From Lepidodermella squamata (Eukaryota; Gastrotricha), in the NCBI GenBank assembly GCA_047495785.1, contig JBLDXI010000025.1, forward strand, positions 868,001-932,000: DNA of 64,000 nucleotides. The letters run 5' to 3'. Shown here piece by piece: positions 43,623-55,132 of the stretch. Both the position numbers and the translations under genes were made by a program. How positions within the stretch are numbered: position 1 is the stretch's first letter; every line of letters starts with the position of its first letter. The notes below the pieces were generated by a model. The model was not told the DNA's origin and made no database searches. It saw only the letters and a list, made by a program, of their open reading frames with translations.

Positions 43623-46600
43623 TTAACAGCTTGTGAGTAAACGCAATCGACTATGCACTTCTTCAGGATAATTTTCATCAACCAAGTCAATTGGCTTCTC
43701 GCCTTTGAAATTTTTCGCCCGCAGCAGTTTTCCAGCTTCAGGTCGCTCGAGTATTTGCTCAAGAACATGCGAAAATGCAACAACGTGCAAAGCATAATGA
43801 AGAACGTTGTTACCCTCAAGATTTTTAGCTCCGATATCAGACCCACGATCAAGCAACAACGCAGCTGTTTCCATGGCATTGTTAGAGACCGCGATAAGCA
43901 ACGGCGTGCATTTTTCATACGTGAGAAGCTCTAAAGAAAAATCGTAGTTATCCAACAAATATTCAACGCATTTAGCTCCGGAGGTTTCTTGACACGCGGC
44001 GTACTCATCGTGTACTCATCAGAATCAACATCATAGACTGAGTCAGGAAGCTTCGAAATCGCAAATTTCAACATTTCAAGAGATGCAGATCCAGCTGCAC
44101 AAATGACGAAATTTTCGTCACAAGCTGTCAGCTCGCTGAGATCCATGTTACATTGATTGATCAGAAATTTCGCGGCCTCTAGTTGGCCATGCTTCGCGGC
44201 TGTCATCAATGCGTTGTCGCCGCTATCATTATCATCCAGCACCTTGTTGCCAGATACTCAAAGTAGGAGCTTCATCATCTCAATTTGCCCATTAGCAGAA
44301 GCCACTAGAAAAGGCGTCATATCGTCATTACTTTCGTTGCTAGCGATCTCTTCCGGATTTTGAGCTAGAATGTATTCAGCAACTCCCAAACGTCCATTGG
44401 CAGCAGCTTCGTGGATCGGCGCATATCCTTTTTTATTCTTCAAAGTCAGGTCTGAGCCTTTAGATAACAAGTACTTTGCAACTTTCAGATGTCCTTTACG
44501 GCAGGCTAGAAGAAAAGCTGTATCGCCTTCAGCGCTCGAAGCACAGATATCGGCGCTGAAATCCTCTACTAGCATCTTGACGCATTTCAAGGATCCGGTT
44601 TCGGAAGATTGCAGCAGCATAGTCTTCCCAGCGTCATTTGAATCTTTGTGTTCGACTATTAAGGGTAAGCAGATTTCGGGGAGCTTCTTCATAACCATAG
44701 ACAACTTCGAAACATCGCCGCTTTTAGCAGCAGCATGAAACTGATCAAACTTGTGATACTAAAGACAGTATTTTCAACTAAAGATTATCAGTTCGGAAAG
44801 AATACCTCAGCACTGGCATCATCAAGTTCCGGAGATTTGGTTGAAGTCAATCGCAAGGCATTGGATAATTGATCTGCTATGGTTTTCTTAACTTCGAGAT
44901 TGCAAGAGAAGTCAATTCTAGGAACGTCCAACTTGCTCGCATGTACCAGTTTCGCAATCTAAATTTCAAACGTGAACTCAGAATCACCACGGCGTCTATT
45001 TGGAAAATGATAAACGATTTGAACCAGACATATCTATGGACAAACAATTTTATTCCCAATTAAAATAGCTATACCTTCTTCTCCTCTTTGGAGACCTTAT
45101 CATGGACTTTCACGAAGAAATCTCCACTTTCGCCAAGAACGGATTTGGAGTTCGCTTTTGCTACGAGGCCATAGATTTCGGTTTTAGCCTTAGCCAAGGC
45201 CTCAGTATCGATTAGTGATGCGCTTCGATTTTTTGATAATCATGATTAATCGTGATTAAATCGAATCGAATATTAATCGAATTGCCTTGGGGAGAATCGC
45301 GATTATAATCGAATCGAGTCGGACTCGATTAATCGAGAATTTTGTTTCGATTATTTGCCTTTTTCTATCGATTTTACACGTTCCATGGCGATACTTAACT
45401 GGTTTTGGGAGTCTAAGATGCATTTTTTCCACATTATTCCTACTCTTCTTATTTTCCTATTCAGTTTGATTGCTGAACACTTGGAATCCCCTGAAAACTG
45501 TAGTTCATTATTAAAAAAATAAAAAAAATAATAATAGAAATCAATCGATAATTTAAAACCATTATCCATAATCGATGATTAATGAAAATATTTGCGATGA
45601 AACGAATGTTACCATTGTGATCAGCGTAAAATTTCACCCCAGTCCATCAATTTTCTCATGGATATTCGTTATAATAAGAAAGCTATCTCAAGATCAACTT
45701 TTACTTCCTGTTAAATTAATCGGTCCATCTTAATTTCAAAATTTTAAATTGTTGATTCAAATCAAGAAAACCGTTACCTTTGGTGACAAAATCCCCCTTA
45801 GAAACCCCGGAGGGGTAAAGTTAGCACGGGGAATCCGATAGCAATAGCAGAATTTTCGCAGCTATCGCACTTCCGGAGATAATTAGCATTTTTTTATTAT
45901 TTTATGACTTTATTGCTTCATATTTATCTCTCCCAAAATTGAATTTCTTAGCGATGTGTAATATATCAAATTACTCAGCTTTTCACGTAGATTCACGTGG
46001 TGCAATCCAAACTGTCATTGGAGTTACCAATATGCTTTTATAGTATTTTTAATTATATCAATTTTTAGAGAATTTTAACATTTTTAGATTGATCATGACG
46101 ATTAATCATGACGATTAATCGAATCGAATGGGATCCAAATAATCGCGATTATTTCGATTCGATTACGATTAAGTTATTCGATTAATCATTTCCCGAAAAA
46201 ATAATCGTAGCGCATCACTAGTATCGATTGAAGGCCTTGAAATCTCCAGGTATTCCTTCCTCATAGCTTCAAGCTTTTTATGTAAAGTTTCGCGACGCAG
46301 TTCAACCGCAGCTTTGAATGATTCAACTAGATCCGAGCAACAGTTGTCAATTTGGCCTTTAACGTAAGACATAGTTCTATCAATTTTGTCTTCAGCAGTT
46401 TCGGAGTTTTTGGACGCGGGGGAAACAGCTTGCTCAAAGCAGTCTTCAAACTAGAATTAAACAGAAACATCGGTCAAATTTCAGATACTACAGAGCAGGA
46501 TTGCTTACAAAGAAATAGCCCAAGTTGAACTATTGGCGGATTTGTTCCATATGAGCGACAAAGCAGATCGAGCAGAAGCTCTCTTCACAATGTTTGCAAA

Positions 46601-47034
46601 GTTTCAGATTTTTCTCCGGCAGGCGCTGAACGTGAGGACACTTTTCTCCAATTTTCGCTTCCTCGGCTAAATTCCTCTCGCTTTCAATCGCACAAACCGC
46701 TCCTTTGACAACATAGTTATCAGGCAAACCTTTGGCGAGAAAATGTAGTTATCTTTAAGTTTCACTGTTATGATTGATTAAACCTGTAATACCAGAGGGC
46801 GGTATGGTCTGTCTCGTTCGACATTCTGGGCACTTGAAATGAGACTCGTTATTCTTATAAACTTGCTCCAAGCATTCCCGGCAGAAGGTGTGCCCACACT
46901 GAGGCAACATCGTGGGATTTTCTGCCAAATCCAAGCAAATAGAGCAGCTGAGAGCCTGCAAAGAAAGCACCACAGCTATACACCCTTCATAGAATCTTTC
47001 AAAAACTCACCTAAACGATCGATGGCATGTCTGC
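43623..47034 (-). pseudogene. RING/B-box/coiled-coil/ankyrin pseudogene interrupted by a hAT element
   Basis: Exon order is kept: first exon near 47034, RING 46943-46790, B-box about 46728-46510, coiled coil about 46452-45075 (split by the hAT at 45213-46220), linker about 44960-44810 and ankyrin from about 44760 to 43623. Lesions include TAG as the last codon of the first exon, TAG directly after the IRQ of the B-box exon (the paralogue has GAG), TGA in the ankyrin exon near 44257 (CGA in the paralogue) and a frameshift near 44000. The RING itself keeps all ligands. The closest relative is 22591-25029. Confidence 0.86.
45213..46220. mobile_element. non-autonomous hAT-like element, 1008 bp
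   Basis: The element starts TAGTGATGCGC and ends GCGCATCACTA, and is flanked by perfect 8-bp direct repeats GTATCGAT (45205-45212 and 46221-46228). An 8-bp target duplication with TAGTG/CACTA ends is typical of the hAT superfamily. The paralogous gene at about 24208-24230 has the empty site. The subterminal parts repeat CGATTAATCG-type and CGAATCGA-type motifs many times. No transposase ORF is present. Confidence 0.9.
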
Positions 47035-47163
47035 TGATGATGACATTAAACATTAAAATCAAGTACTAAGTAACTAGGAGCAATGAAAGCGGATACTGTA
47101 ATGTTAATGTATTTTAAGCACTGTTCCGCGAGTTTGATTTCATAACATGACAATGGTTTGTAA

Positions 47164-49768
47164 TCAGTTTCGGCCAACTAATAATAACTGACGTTTCAAA
47201 TCATCCGGCAAACTTTGGTCCATAACTTCGATTGGTGTATTTTCACTCAAGTTTTTGGTTTGTAACAAGGCCTTCACGCCGGGATGTCTGAGCAAAACTT
47301 GAATAGTTTCAACTCTGTTACCTCTTTTCAGAGCGAAATGCATCACGTTGTTACGGCCTCTAGTAGTCACAATATTAATGCTAGCGCCTTTTTTCAACAA
47401 CAGTTCAACTGTTGCCAGAGCGTTAGCATGGACCGCTAGATGTAGAGGCATTAAGCCGGATCCGCACCTTGTGACGTCACTAACTGAAAAATGGTGATAT
47501 TCAATCAAATATTCCACGCTCTTGCTGCCCTCCCGATGCATGCAAGCGTTGTGTATAGGCAAATAACCAAGTTCGTCCTCTTCCATCAGCATATTAGGGC
47601 AGCGTTCTATCGCAAATTTCAGCATGGCCAAATTTCCAGAATATGCGGCGCAATGTATCAAATTTTCTTCATTTTCAGACTTGGATTCGGCAACAGCGCC
47701 ACATTCATCGAGCAAAAATTTAACAGCTTCAACCTGACCCGTGTAAGCGGCGTGGTGCAGCGCGCAGCGTCCCTCAGCTTCTTTATCGTTCAAAACTCCC
47801 TTCGAGAACTCAAACATGGCCCTTGCAGCTTCGATTTGGCCATTCTCGACGGCAACAAGAAAAGGCGTCATGGCTTTTTTATTCTCAGATTTAATTTCGT
47901 CCGGCGCTTTTTCTAGAATGAACTTGACAATATCGGCTTGCCCATTCTTCGCGGCGTCATGTATGGCGAATGGACGATTTTTGATCACCTCGTTTGATAT
48001 GGCGTACAGCAGCTTCGCGATACCGAGATGGCCCTTTTTGCAGGCGATTGAGAATGCCGTATCATCGATGTCGGTGAACTTCCCTAAGTCAGCCAGATTC
48101 TTCTCAATCAAGAGCTTAACGGAATCGTAAGCCCCTTCCTCTGAAGCTCGGCAGAGCAAATTCCGGCCACCATTTGATTCAATCTTTGCAAGTTCGGGCT
48201 CAATGTCGAGCAAATAAGCAATAATATCCGGGCATGAGATTGCAAGATGACAGGCCGTCTCTTTGGTTGAATCTGTCTGAGCAAGCAAATTTGCTTTCAG
48301 TTTTTTGGCGATGATGCGGACGCATTCCAGGGATCTGGCCTTAGCGGCCTGGAGAATGAGCGTTTTTTCATCGTCGGAACAGTCAGGATGATCGGCGACC
48401 AGGTTGCGGCATTGAGGCGGAAGTTGAGAAATCAAGTGTGACAGTCTATCGAAGTCGCCAAGTTTCGCTGCTACATGGAATTCTTGATACGGAAAATCCT
48501 GAGTTAATTAAGAAGAAAGAACATATTTGTGACGCTTTCCTTTCAACCTCAAATTACAATAAGAGTGTAAATTATTTCGCAAGGTACCTTCATGCTTGTG
48601 TCATTATCCAAAATTTGTGGAGGAACCTCCAATGCAAGTTTACAGCTTTCGTCCAGCGAGTCTTTGATTTTCAGCGCAACAGCAGGATCCCACAGCAATG
48701 AAATATTGGGATCCTTCAACTTCGTTTCACAGCACACTCTGGCCACCTGAAATGAAAAAAATTAAGCTTGATACTGTTGAAAAAATTGTTTCATAACTCA
48801 CGTTTTTCGACTGTTTTGAGATTGTTTCATGGGTTCGAATGAAAAGGTCAGCTGAATTTTCGAACACCGATCTTTTATTTGCTTTGTCAAGCATAGCCAA
48901 GCTTTCTGTTACAGAATTCCGCATAGCCTCAAAATCTGTTGATGAATACGAGTCCAATGCTTGCAGTCGCATTTGCTTCAGATTTTCGCGAAGAGCTTCG
49001 CAATGCTCGACAACAACGGCTTGAATTGCTTCTATCAACGCGGTACTCGATGCTCGAATTTGCTGATCCAACTGTTTAACCTTTTCATCCATCGCTTTGG
49101 ATCGGAGTTGGGATCGATTCGATAACTCTTCAACAGCCGATTCAAAACGCTCTTTCAGCTGTTGGACCAAACTTTCAGCAGGTAATTATTTAGACCAAAG
49201 TCATACCCTGAAACCCATCATATTGGATTCTTGCCGAAGTTTTTCCATGTGAAGGGTGAAGCAGGCTGGGCAAAATGTTTGCTTGCAGTGGCCACATTGT
49301 TTCAAATGTTCTAGGGCAGTCAATGAAGCATGGGCACAACTTTCACCAATTTTTGCTCTGTTCGAATCGCTCCCCTCGCCTTTGATGACCTCTACTGCAC
49401 GCTTAATAGCAAAATTATCGCTCAATGCTTGGAAAAATTAGAAGAAAAATAATTCGCCAAAGACACGGGAAACAAATTTACATGTCAATCCACTTGAGCC
49501 AGATGCAGATAACTTCTGCTCCTTGCGGCATTCCGGACAAGCAAATGCACCACCTTTAGCTACTTTATTATAGACCTCCTGCAGACAATCCCGGCAAAAC
49601 GTGTGACCACAGTACGGTAACGTTTTCGGGTTCGTGAGCAGATCGAGGCAAACAGCACAGCTAAGAGCCTTAAATTAATGCAAAATTTCAGAAATTGAAA
49701 ATTCAATGATCGGGAGTAACACCCACCGAAACAATGCTTCGGTTATCGTTTTCAGCAACGGATGACAT
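47164..49768 (-). CDS. RING/B-box/coiled-coil/ankyrin protein 2 (intact, 766 aa)
   Basis: Exons 49768-49727, 49668-49482, 49427-49207, 49158-48802, 48746-48588 and 48498-47164, phases 0/1/0/0/0, no stop. The RING lies at about residues 17-63 with ligands CAVC, YCGHTFCRDC and CPEC; a Tyr replaces the Gln that precedes the third Cys in most paralogues. The B-box-like finger carries GHCKQTFCPACFTLHMEK. Residues 151-269 are a coiled coil beginning LKERFESAVEE, 270-322 the linker beginning VARVCCETKL, and 323-766 about twelve ankyrin repeats in one exon. A putative RBCC ubiquitin ligase with an ankyrin target-binding part. Its ankyrin half is the closest relative of the 3' half of the chimera at 25117. 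Confidence 0.87.
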
Positions 49769-49950
49769 TTTTCCAATTTGAAAAAAGTCTAAAATAAATG
49801 GAAGTCGATTCTCGATTCAGATTGTTTCTTTCTCCTTTCATGGCACTGCACATTCAACGGCGGTAAAACCGGAAATTGGGCGATTATTGGGAAAGGTTTA
49901 ATAATAGAAAAACGGAAGCAAACAATGTTAAACGAACAAAGAAAACAAAT

Positions 49951-52306
49951 TCAAAACGAAAAAGTTATTCTGTCGAAAGCGAACGGATTCGAAAGCGAAC
50001 GGAAAGGCGTTTCTCCTTTTTCATTCTTCGCCCGCAGAAGTTTCCGGACCTCAGGCCGCTCGAGTAGGAACTTCAAAGTTTGCAGTCTATCAGCGGCATG
50101 CAATGCAAAGTGAAGCACATTGTCCCCTGAAGAGTCTTTTGCTATTATATCAGCGCCTCGGTCGACCAACAACGCTGCAGTCTCCGCGGAATCTTTGCAA
50201 ACAGCGACAAGCAACGGCGTTTTGTTATCCAGCATCCGAATATTTATGGAGAAATCAAAGTTGTCCAATAAGTGTTCAACACACTTGGTTCCACGTGGGT
50301 ACAAGCAAGCAGCATGTAGAGGAGAGTAACCATCAACATCGGCATCCATGACAGTGTTAGGGCACTTCGAAATCGCAAATTTTAACATATCTAAATATCC
50401 AGATTCGGCGGCACAATTGACTAAATTTTCGTTGTCGTTAGTCACCTCACTAGGATCCATGCCGCATTGATCGGTCAAGAATTTCGCCGCTTCGAGATGG
50501 CCATACCTTGCAGCTGTTAAAAGTGCAGTTTCACCGGCTGCCTTGTCACTTAGCACTTAGTCCCCGGATAATCGAAGCAGAAGCTTCATCATTTCGATTT
50601 GCCCGTGAGATGTAGCCAGAAGAAAAGGCGTCATAGCATCGGCATCGGTATTGGCAATTTCTTCTGATTTTTCAGCAAGAATAAATTCAGCAACTGCCAA
50701 ATGTCCATTGGCAGCGGACTCATGGGTCGGCGCGTTTCCTTTTTTGTTCTTCAGTGTCAGGTCTGAACCTTTCGATAACAAGTATTTTGCCGGTTCCAAG
50801 TGACCTTTCCGGCACGTCAACAGAAAGGCAGAATCGCCATTAACATTTGTAGAGAGGACGTTGGAGTTGTATTCTTCAATCAGCAGTCTGACGCTTGATT
50901 GATCCAGCTTCAGATACTTGATGTAGCATCGTATTTCCAGAATCACTTGAATCTCTATGATCAACAACCAATGGTGCGCAAATTTCCGGTAGCTTCTACA
51001 TAAGCGAGGACAACTTTGCCAAACTGCCTTCTTTCGCAGCTTCGTGGAACTTTTCGAATTGAAATTTCTAGACAGAGATTTCGCAACAGATTCGCCTCAT
51101 CTGGGGTAAAAATTTACCTCGACACTAGCTTCACTGAGCTCCGGAGGTTTGATAGAAGTCAGTTGCAAGGCATCACTTAATTGATTCGCGGATGTTGTCT
51201 TGACCTCGTCATCGCAAGAAAATTCAATTTTAGGATCAATCTGTTTGCTAACTAGAACCAGCTTCGCAATCTGTATTCAATTATTAAACAGGAATCGCAT
51301 GAGTATGAGAAGAAGAAAACCTGATTTGCCTGCTTCGAAACCTTATCATGAACCTTTGCAAACAAATCTCCAGTTTGGCCAAGAACAGATTTGGAATTCG
51401 CCTTTGCTACAAGACCTTCGATTTCGGTTTTTGCCTCAAAATCCATCGAAGGCCTCGAAATGTCCAGGTACTCATCCCTCATTGTTTCAAGTTTCTGATA
51501 CAAAATTTCTCGATGCAGCTCTACCGCAGCTTTGTAAGATTCGACTAGATCCGAGCAACAGCTGTCAATCTGGCCTTTCACGGCAGAAATGACTTGATCG
51601 ATATTCTCTTCAGCAGCTGCGAAGCTCTTGGTCGCGGAAGATATCATTTCTTCGAATCCATCTTTCAGCTGAAAGTTTCGATTTTAAATGAAAAAAGCAG
51701 CGATTAACAGAAGTGAACTTACGAAAAAGTAGCTAAAATTGAACTCTTGGCGGATGCGTTCCAAATGAGCGACAAAACAAAGCGAACAAAAGTTCTCTTG
51801 ACAGTGGTTGCATAGCTTGAGCGGATGCGTTCCAAATGAGCGACAAAACAAAGCGAACAAAAGTTCTCTTGACAGTGGTTGCATAGATGATGTGAGGACA
51901 ACTTTCTCCAATTTTCGCCTCTTTCGCTAGTTTTCTCTCGCTTCTGATTACATCGACAGCCCCTTTCACGCAATAGTTGTCTTTCAAACCTAGGTAAAAT
52001 CAAATAATAGAATGCCTTCCAAAATTATTACTTGAAACTAACCTGTCACACCTGTAGCCGGCAACGCCTGATTTGTTCGGCATTCTGGGCACTGAAACGA
52101 AGTTCCCTGTGGCAGCTTTTCATACACTAGCTTCAAGCATCCTAGGCAATAGGTATGCCCGCATTGAGGCAGAATCTTGGGGTTTTCTGTTAGATCCAAA
52201 CAAATAGAGCAGGTCAGAGCCTGTAAAAAATCCAAATTCAGAAAGAATTCAAATTTTTCATAAACAGCTCACCGCTACGATTGGAGGCAAATCGGCTGAT
52301 GATGAC
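49951..52306 (-). pseudogene. RING/B-box/coiled-coil/ankyrin pseudogene
   Basis: First exon 52306-52271, RING about 52222-52045 (intact ligands, QCGHTYCLGC), B-box about 51990-51722, coiled coil 51670-51320 (open), linker about 51270-51119, and ankyrin about 51065-49951. The B-box exon contains an 83-bp tandem duplication (about 51742-51822 repeated at 51823-51905) that shifts frame. The ankyrin exon has TAG near 50998, a frame disturbance near 50905 and TAA/TAG stops near 50557. The 3' end lacks the usual terminal motif and runs into unrelated sequence after EKGETPF. This is the gene whose 5' half resembles the chimera at 25117-26747. Confidence 0.82.
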
Positions 52307-52398
52307 ATAAACTTCAAGTAAAACCTGAAGCGAGAAATGGCTGATACAGCAAATGTTAAGATTTTATTGTTATAAAACATGACAAAAAGCTGTTTTAT

Positions 52399-54943
52399 TC
52401 ACTGTTTTCCTGCTAATAACAGGACTTGATGCTTCAAGTCATCCGAAATATCCGTGTCCATAATGTCGATGGGCGTTTTTCCTTCGGAGTTTTTGGCTTG
52501 TAACAAGGCTTTCGCGTCAGGGCATTTGAGCAAGACTTGAATCATGGAATAGCTTTGAACGTTTTGCAAAGCAGAATGCATGACGTTATTACCCTTAGCC
52601 GACAAAATGTTAAATTTCGCTCCTTTTCGCAACAGGAGTTCGACAGTTTCGGCAACACCGTCGGTTGCCGCCACAAGCAATGGGGTTAGAGAGTATTCGT
52701 TTTTGGTCACTTCTTCAACAGAAAACTGATAATTTTCGAGCAAATAAGCTACGCAATCGCTGCCAGTAGGCTCTGAGCAAGCGAAATGAAGAGCCGAGAA
52801 GCCATATCCGTCCCGTTCCTTCAACATATCTGGGCAGCGGTCGATAGCAAATTCCAGCATGGATAGATTTCCAGATGATGCAGCGCAATGTATCAAATTT
52901 TCATGATTGTCCGACTTGGCTCTGACATCTGCGCCGCATTCATCGAGCAGGAATCGAACGGCGTCAACCTGGCCTGAGAAAGCGGCGCGAAGAAGCGCAC
53001 ATCGACCCTTCGCTTTGTCTTTAACGACCTTCTTTGAGAAGTTTAATAAAACCCTGGCGACTTCGATTCGACCATTCTCAACTGCGACAATAAAAGGCGT
53101 TTTATCTTCGACATCACAAAAGTTGATCAAATCAGGCGATTTATCGAGTAAGAATTTAACAACGTCGACATGTCCGTTCTTGGCAGCGCAGTTTATTGCA
53201 ATATTCTCCATCAGCTCATCTGAGGTCGCATATAGCAGTTCCACGATGTTGAGATGGCCTTCTTTGCAGGCGAGTGTGAAAGCTGTATCGTCGTCATCTG
53301 TGGAGTTCTCCAAGTCTGCCAGGTCCCTTTCGAGCAACAGCTTAACAGTATTGTAAGCCCCATCGGCAGAAGCTGAGCAAAGCAGATCGAAACCCTCTTC
53401 CATTTCGATGTCAGCTAGTTCAGGCTCGATTTCTAACAGGAAATTGACGATATCTGGATGTGAGATGGCAAGATGGCAGGCTGTTTCTTCGGTCGAATAA
53501 GCCTGGGCGAGCAAATTTGGTTTCAGTTTTTTGACAATCAACCGGACGCATTCCAGAGATCCAGCCTCAGCCGCCTGGAGCAGAAGCGTCGTTCTATCAT
53601 CAGAACGGTCAGGATGATCGCCGACTAGCTTGCGACACTGTGGAGGTAGCTGAGAGATCAAGCTGGAAAGCCTATCAAAATCACCCATTTTAGCTGCGTC
53701 ATGGAATTCTTGGTACTGGAAATCCTTTTGAAAAAAAACACGCTTAGTATAAGCATAGGATTTTAATAACTCGGCACCTTCATCGTTGCATTGTCATCAG
53801 TAATACCAGGAGGCATTTTGAGAGTAACTTTACAGCTTTCATCTAGCAAGCTCTTGATCTTCTGTGCGACAGCAGGATCCCACAGCAGTGAAATTTCGGG
53901 ATCCTTCAACTTGTTTCTGGCACATACTCTTGCCACCTAAAATGACAAAAATTAAGCTTGATACTGTTGAAAAAATTGCGTCATACATTCATCGATTGAT
54001 CTAAGATTGTTTTATGAGTTCTGATGAATAGATCAGCAGGGTTCTCAAGCAATGATTTTTTATTCGCTTTCGCCAACAAAGCAAGGCTTGCAGACAGCTG
54101 ACCTCGCATGGCCTCAAAGTCAGACAACGGATTCATGGAATCAACTGCTTGTTGCTGCATTTGTTTCAGTGTTGCACGTAGATTCTCACGATGTTCTACC
54201 ACAACGGCTTGAAAATTTTCGATCAAGGCAGAACATGAATCTAGGATTTGCTGATCAAGCCGCTCAACGTTTTCAGCGATCTGCTTCTTTGAAGAGTTGG
54301 CGCGAATAGAACACTCCTCAACAGCTAATTCGAACCGTTCTTTCAGCTGTAATAGTCTAATTTGAAGCGGCGGAAAGAGGAACAAATACATACCCTAAAA
54401 CCAGCCAAATCGAACTCCTGCCGGATTTTTTCCATATGCAAAGCGAAGCAGGATGGACAGAAGGACTGATTGCAATGATCGCAGTGCTTCAAGTCTGCTT
54501 TGACTGTGAATGGGGCATGGGTGCAGTTTTCGCCTATTTTGGCCCGCTTAGCGTTGGTCCCCTCGGTTGTTAAGACTTCAATTGCTCGTTTCACAGCATA
54601 ATTATCGCTTAGTGCTTTGAATTACATAAAATGATTCATCTTCAAACATAAGAAAATACGATGATATTCACCTTTCAGTCCGGCTGTAGGTAAAATTTGC
54701 TCCTGACGGCATTCGGGGCAGATTAGAGGCCCTCCTTTAGCAGCTTTTTTGTAGACGTCCTTCAAGCAATCCAGGCAGAAGGTATGACCGCATTTCGGTA
54801 GAGATTTTGGATGTTTAAGCAGCTCGAGGCAGACAGCGCAGCTAAGGGCCTATCACAAAAGCTCTATCTAAAATGATATTGATGTTCGGGCATAAACTCA
54901 CGGCAACAATGTTGCGGTCATCATTTTTGGATACCGGTTTCAT
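52399..54943 (-). CDS. RING/B-box/coiled-coil/ankyrin protein 3 (intact, 761 aa)
   Basis: Exons 54943-54902, 54849-54672, 54614-54394, 54346-53987, 53936-53778 and 53724-52399; all GT-AG, frame kept, stop at 52399. RING: CAVC, KCGHTFCLDC, CPEC. B-box-like finger: C-x-H, then CDHCNQSFCPSCFALHMEK. Residues 148-267 are a coiled coil starting LKERFELAVEE, 268-320 the linker VARVCARNKL, and 321-761 ankyrin repeats with typical cores such as TPLLVAA and GLYAT-like helices. Neighbours on both sides are the same family on the same strand, about 200 bp apart at the 5' side. Function as a RING ubiquitin ligase is inference from the domain set. Confidence 0.87.
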
Positions 54944-55132
54944 TCGAGTAAATTAATAGTCTAGCTTTTCAAGAAGCCAAAATATCGGCAGAGATAATTT
55001 TAAATCGATTTCAGAGCTCAATAGGTTCAACAATGGTATAATGAAAAAAGTCCGGTCCACCGTAAATGAGACAATGATCAATTTTCACGGAAAGCTATAT
55101 TTTTAAAGTTAGCAACGGATAACAGTCTCAGA

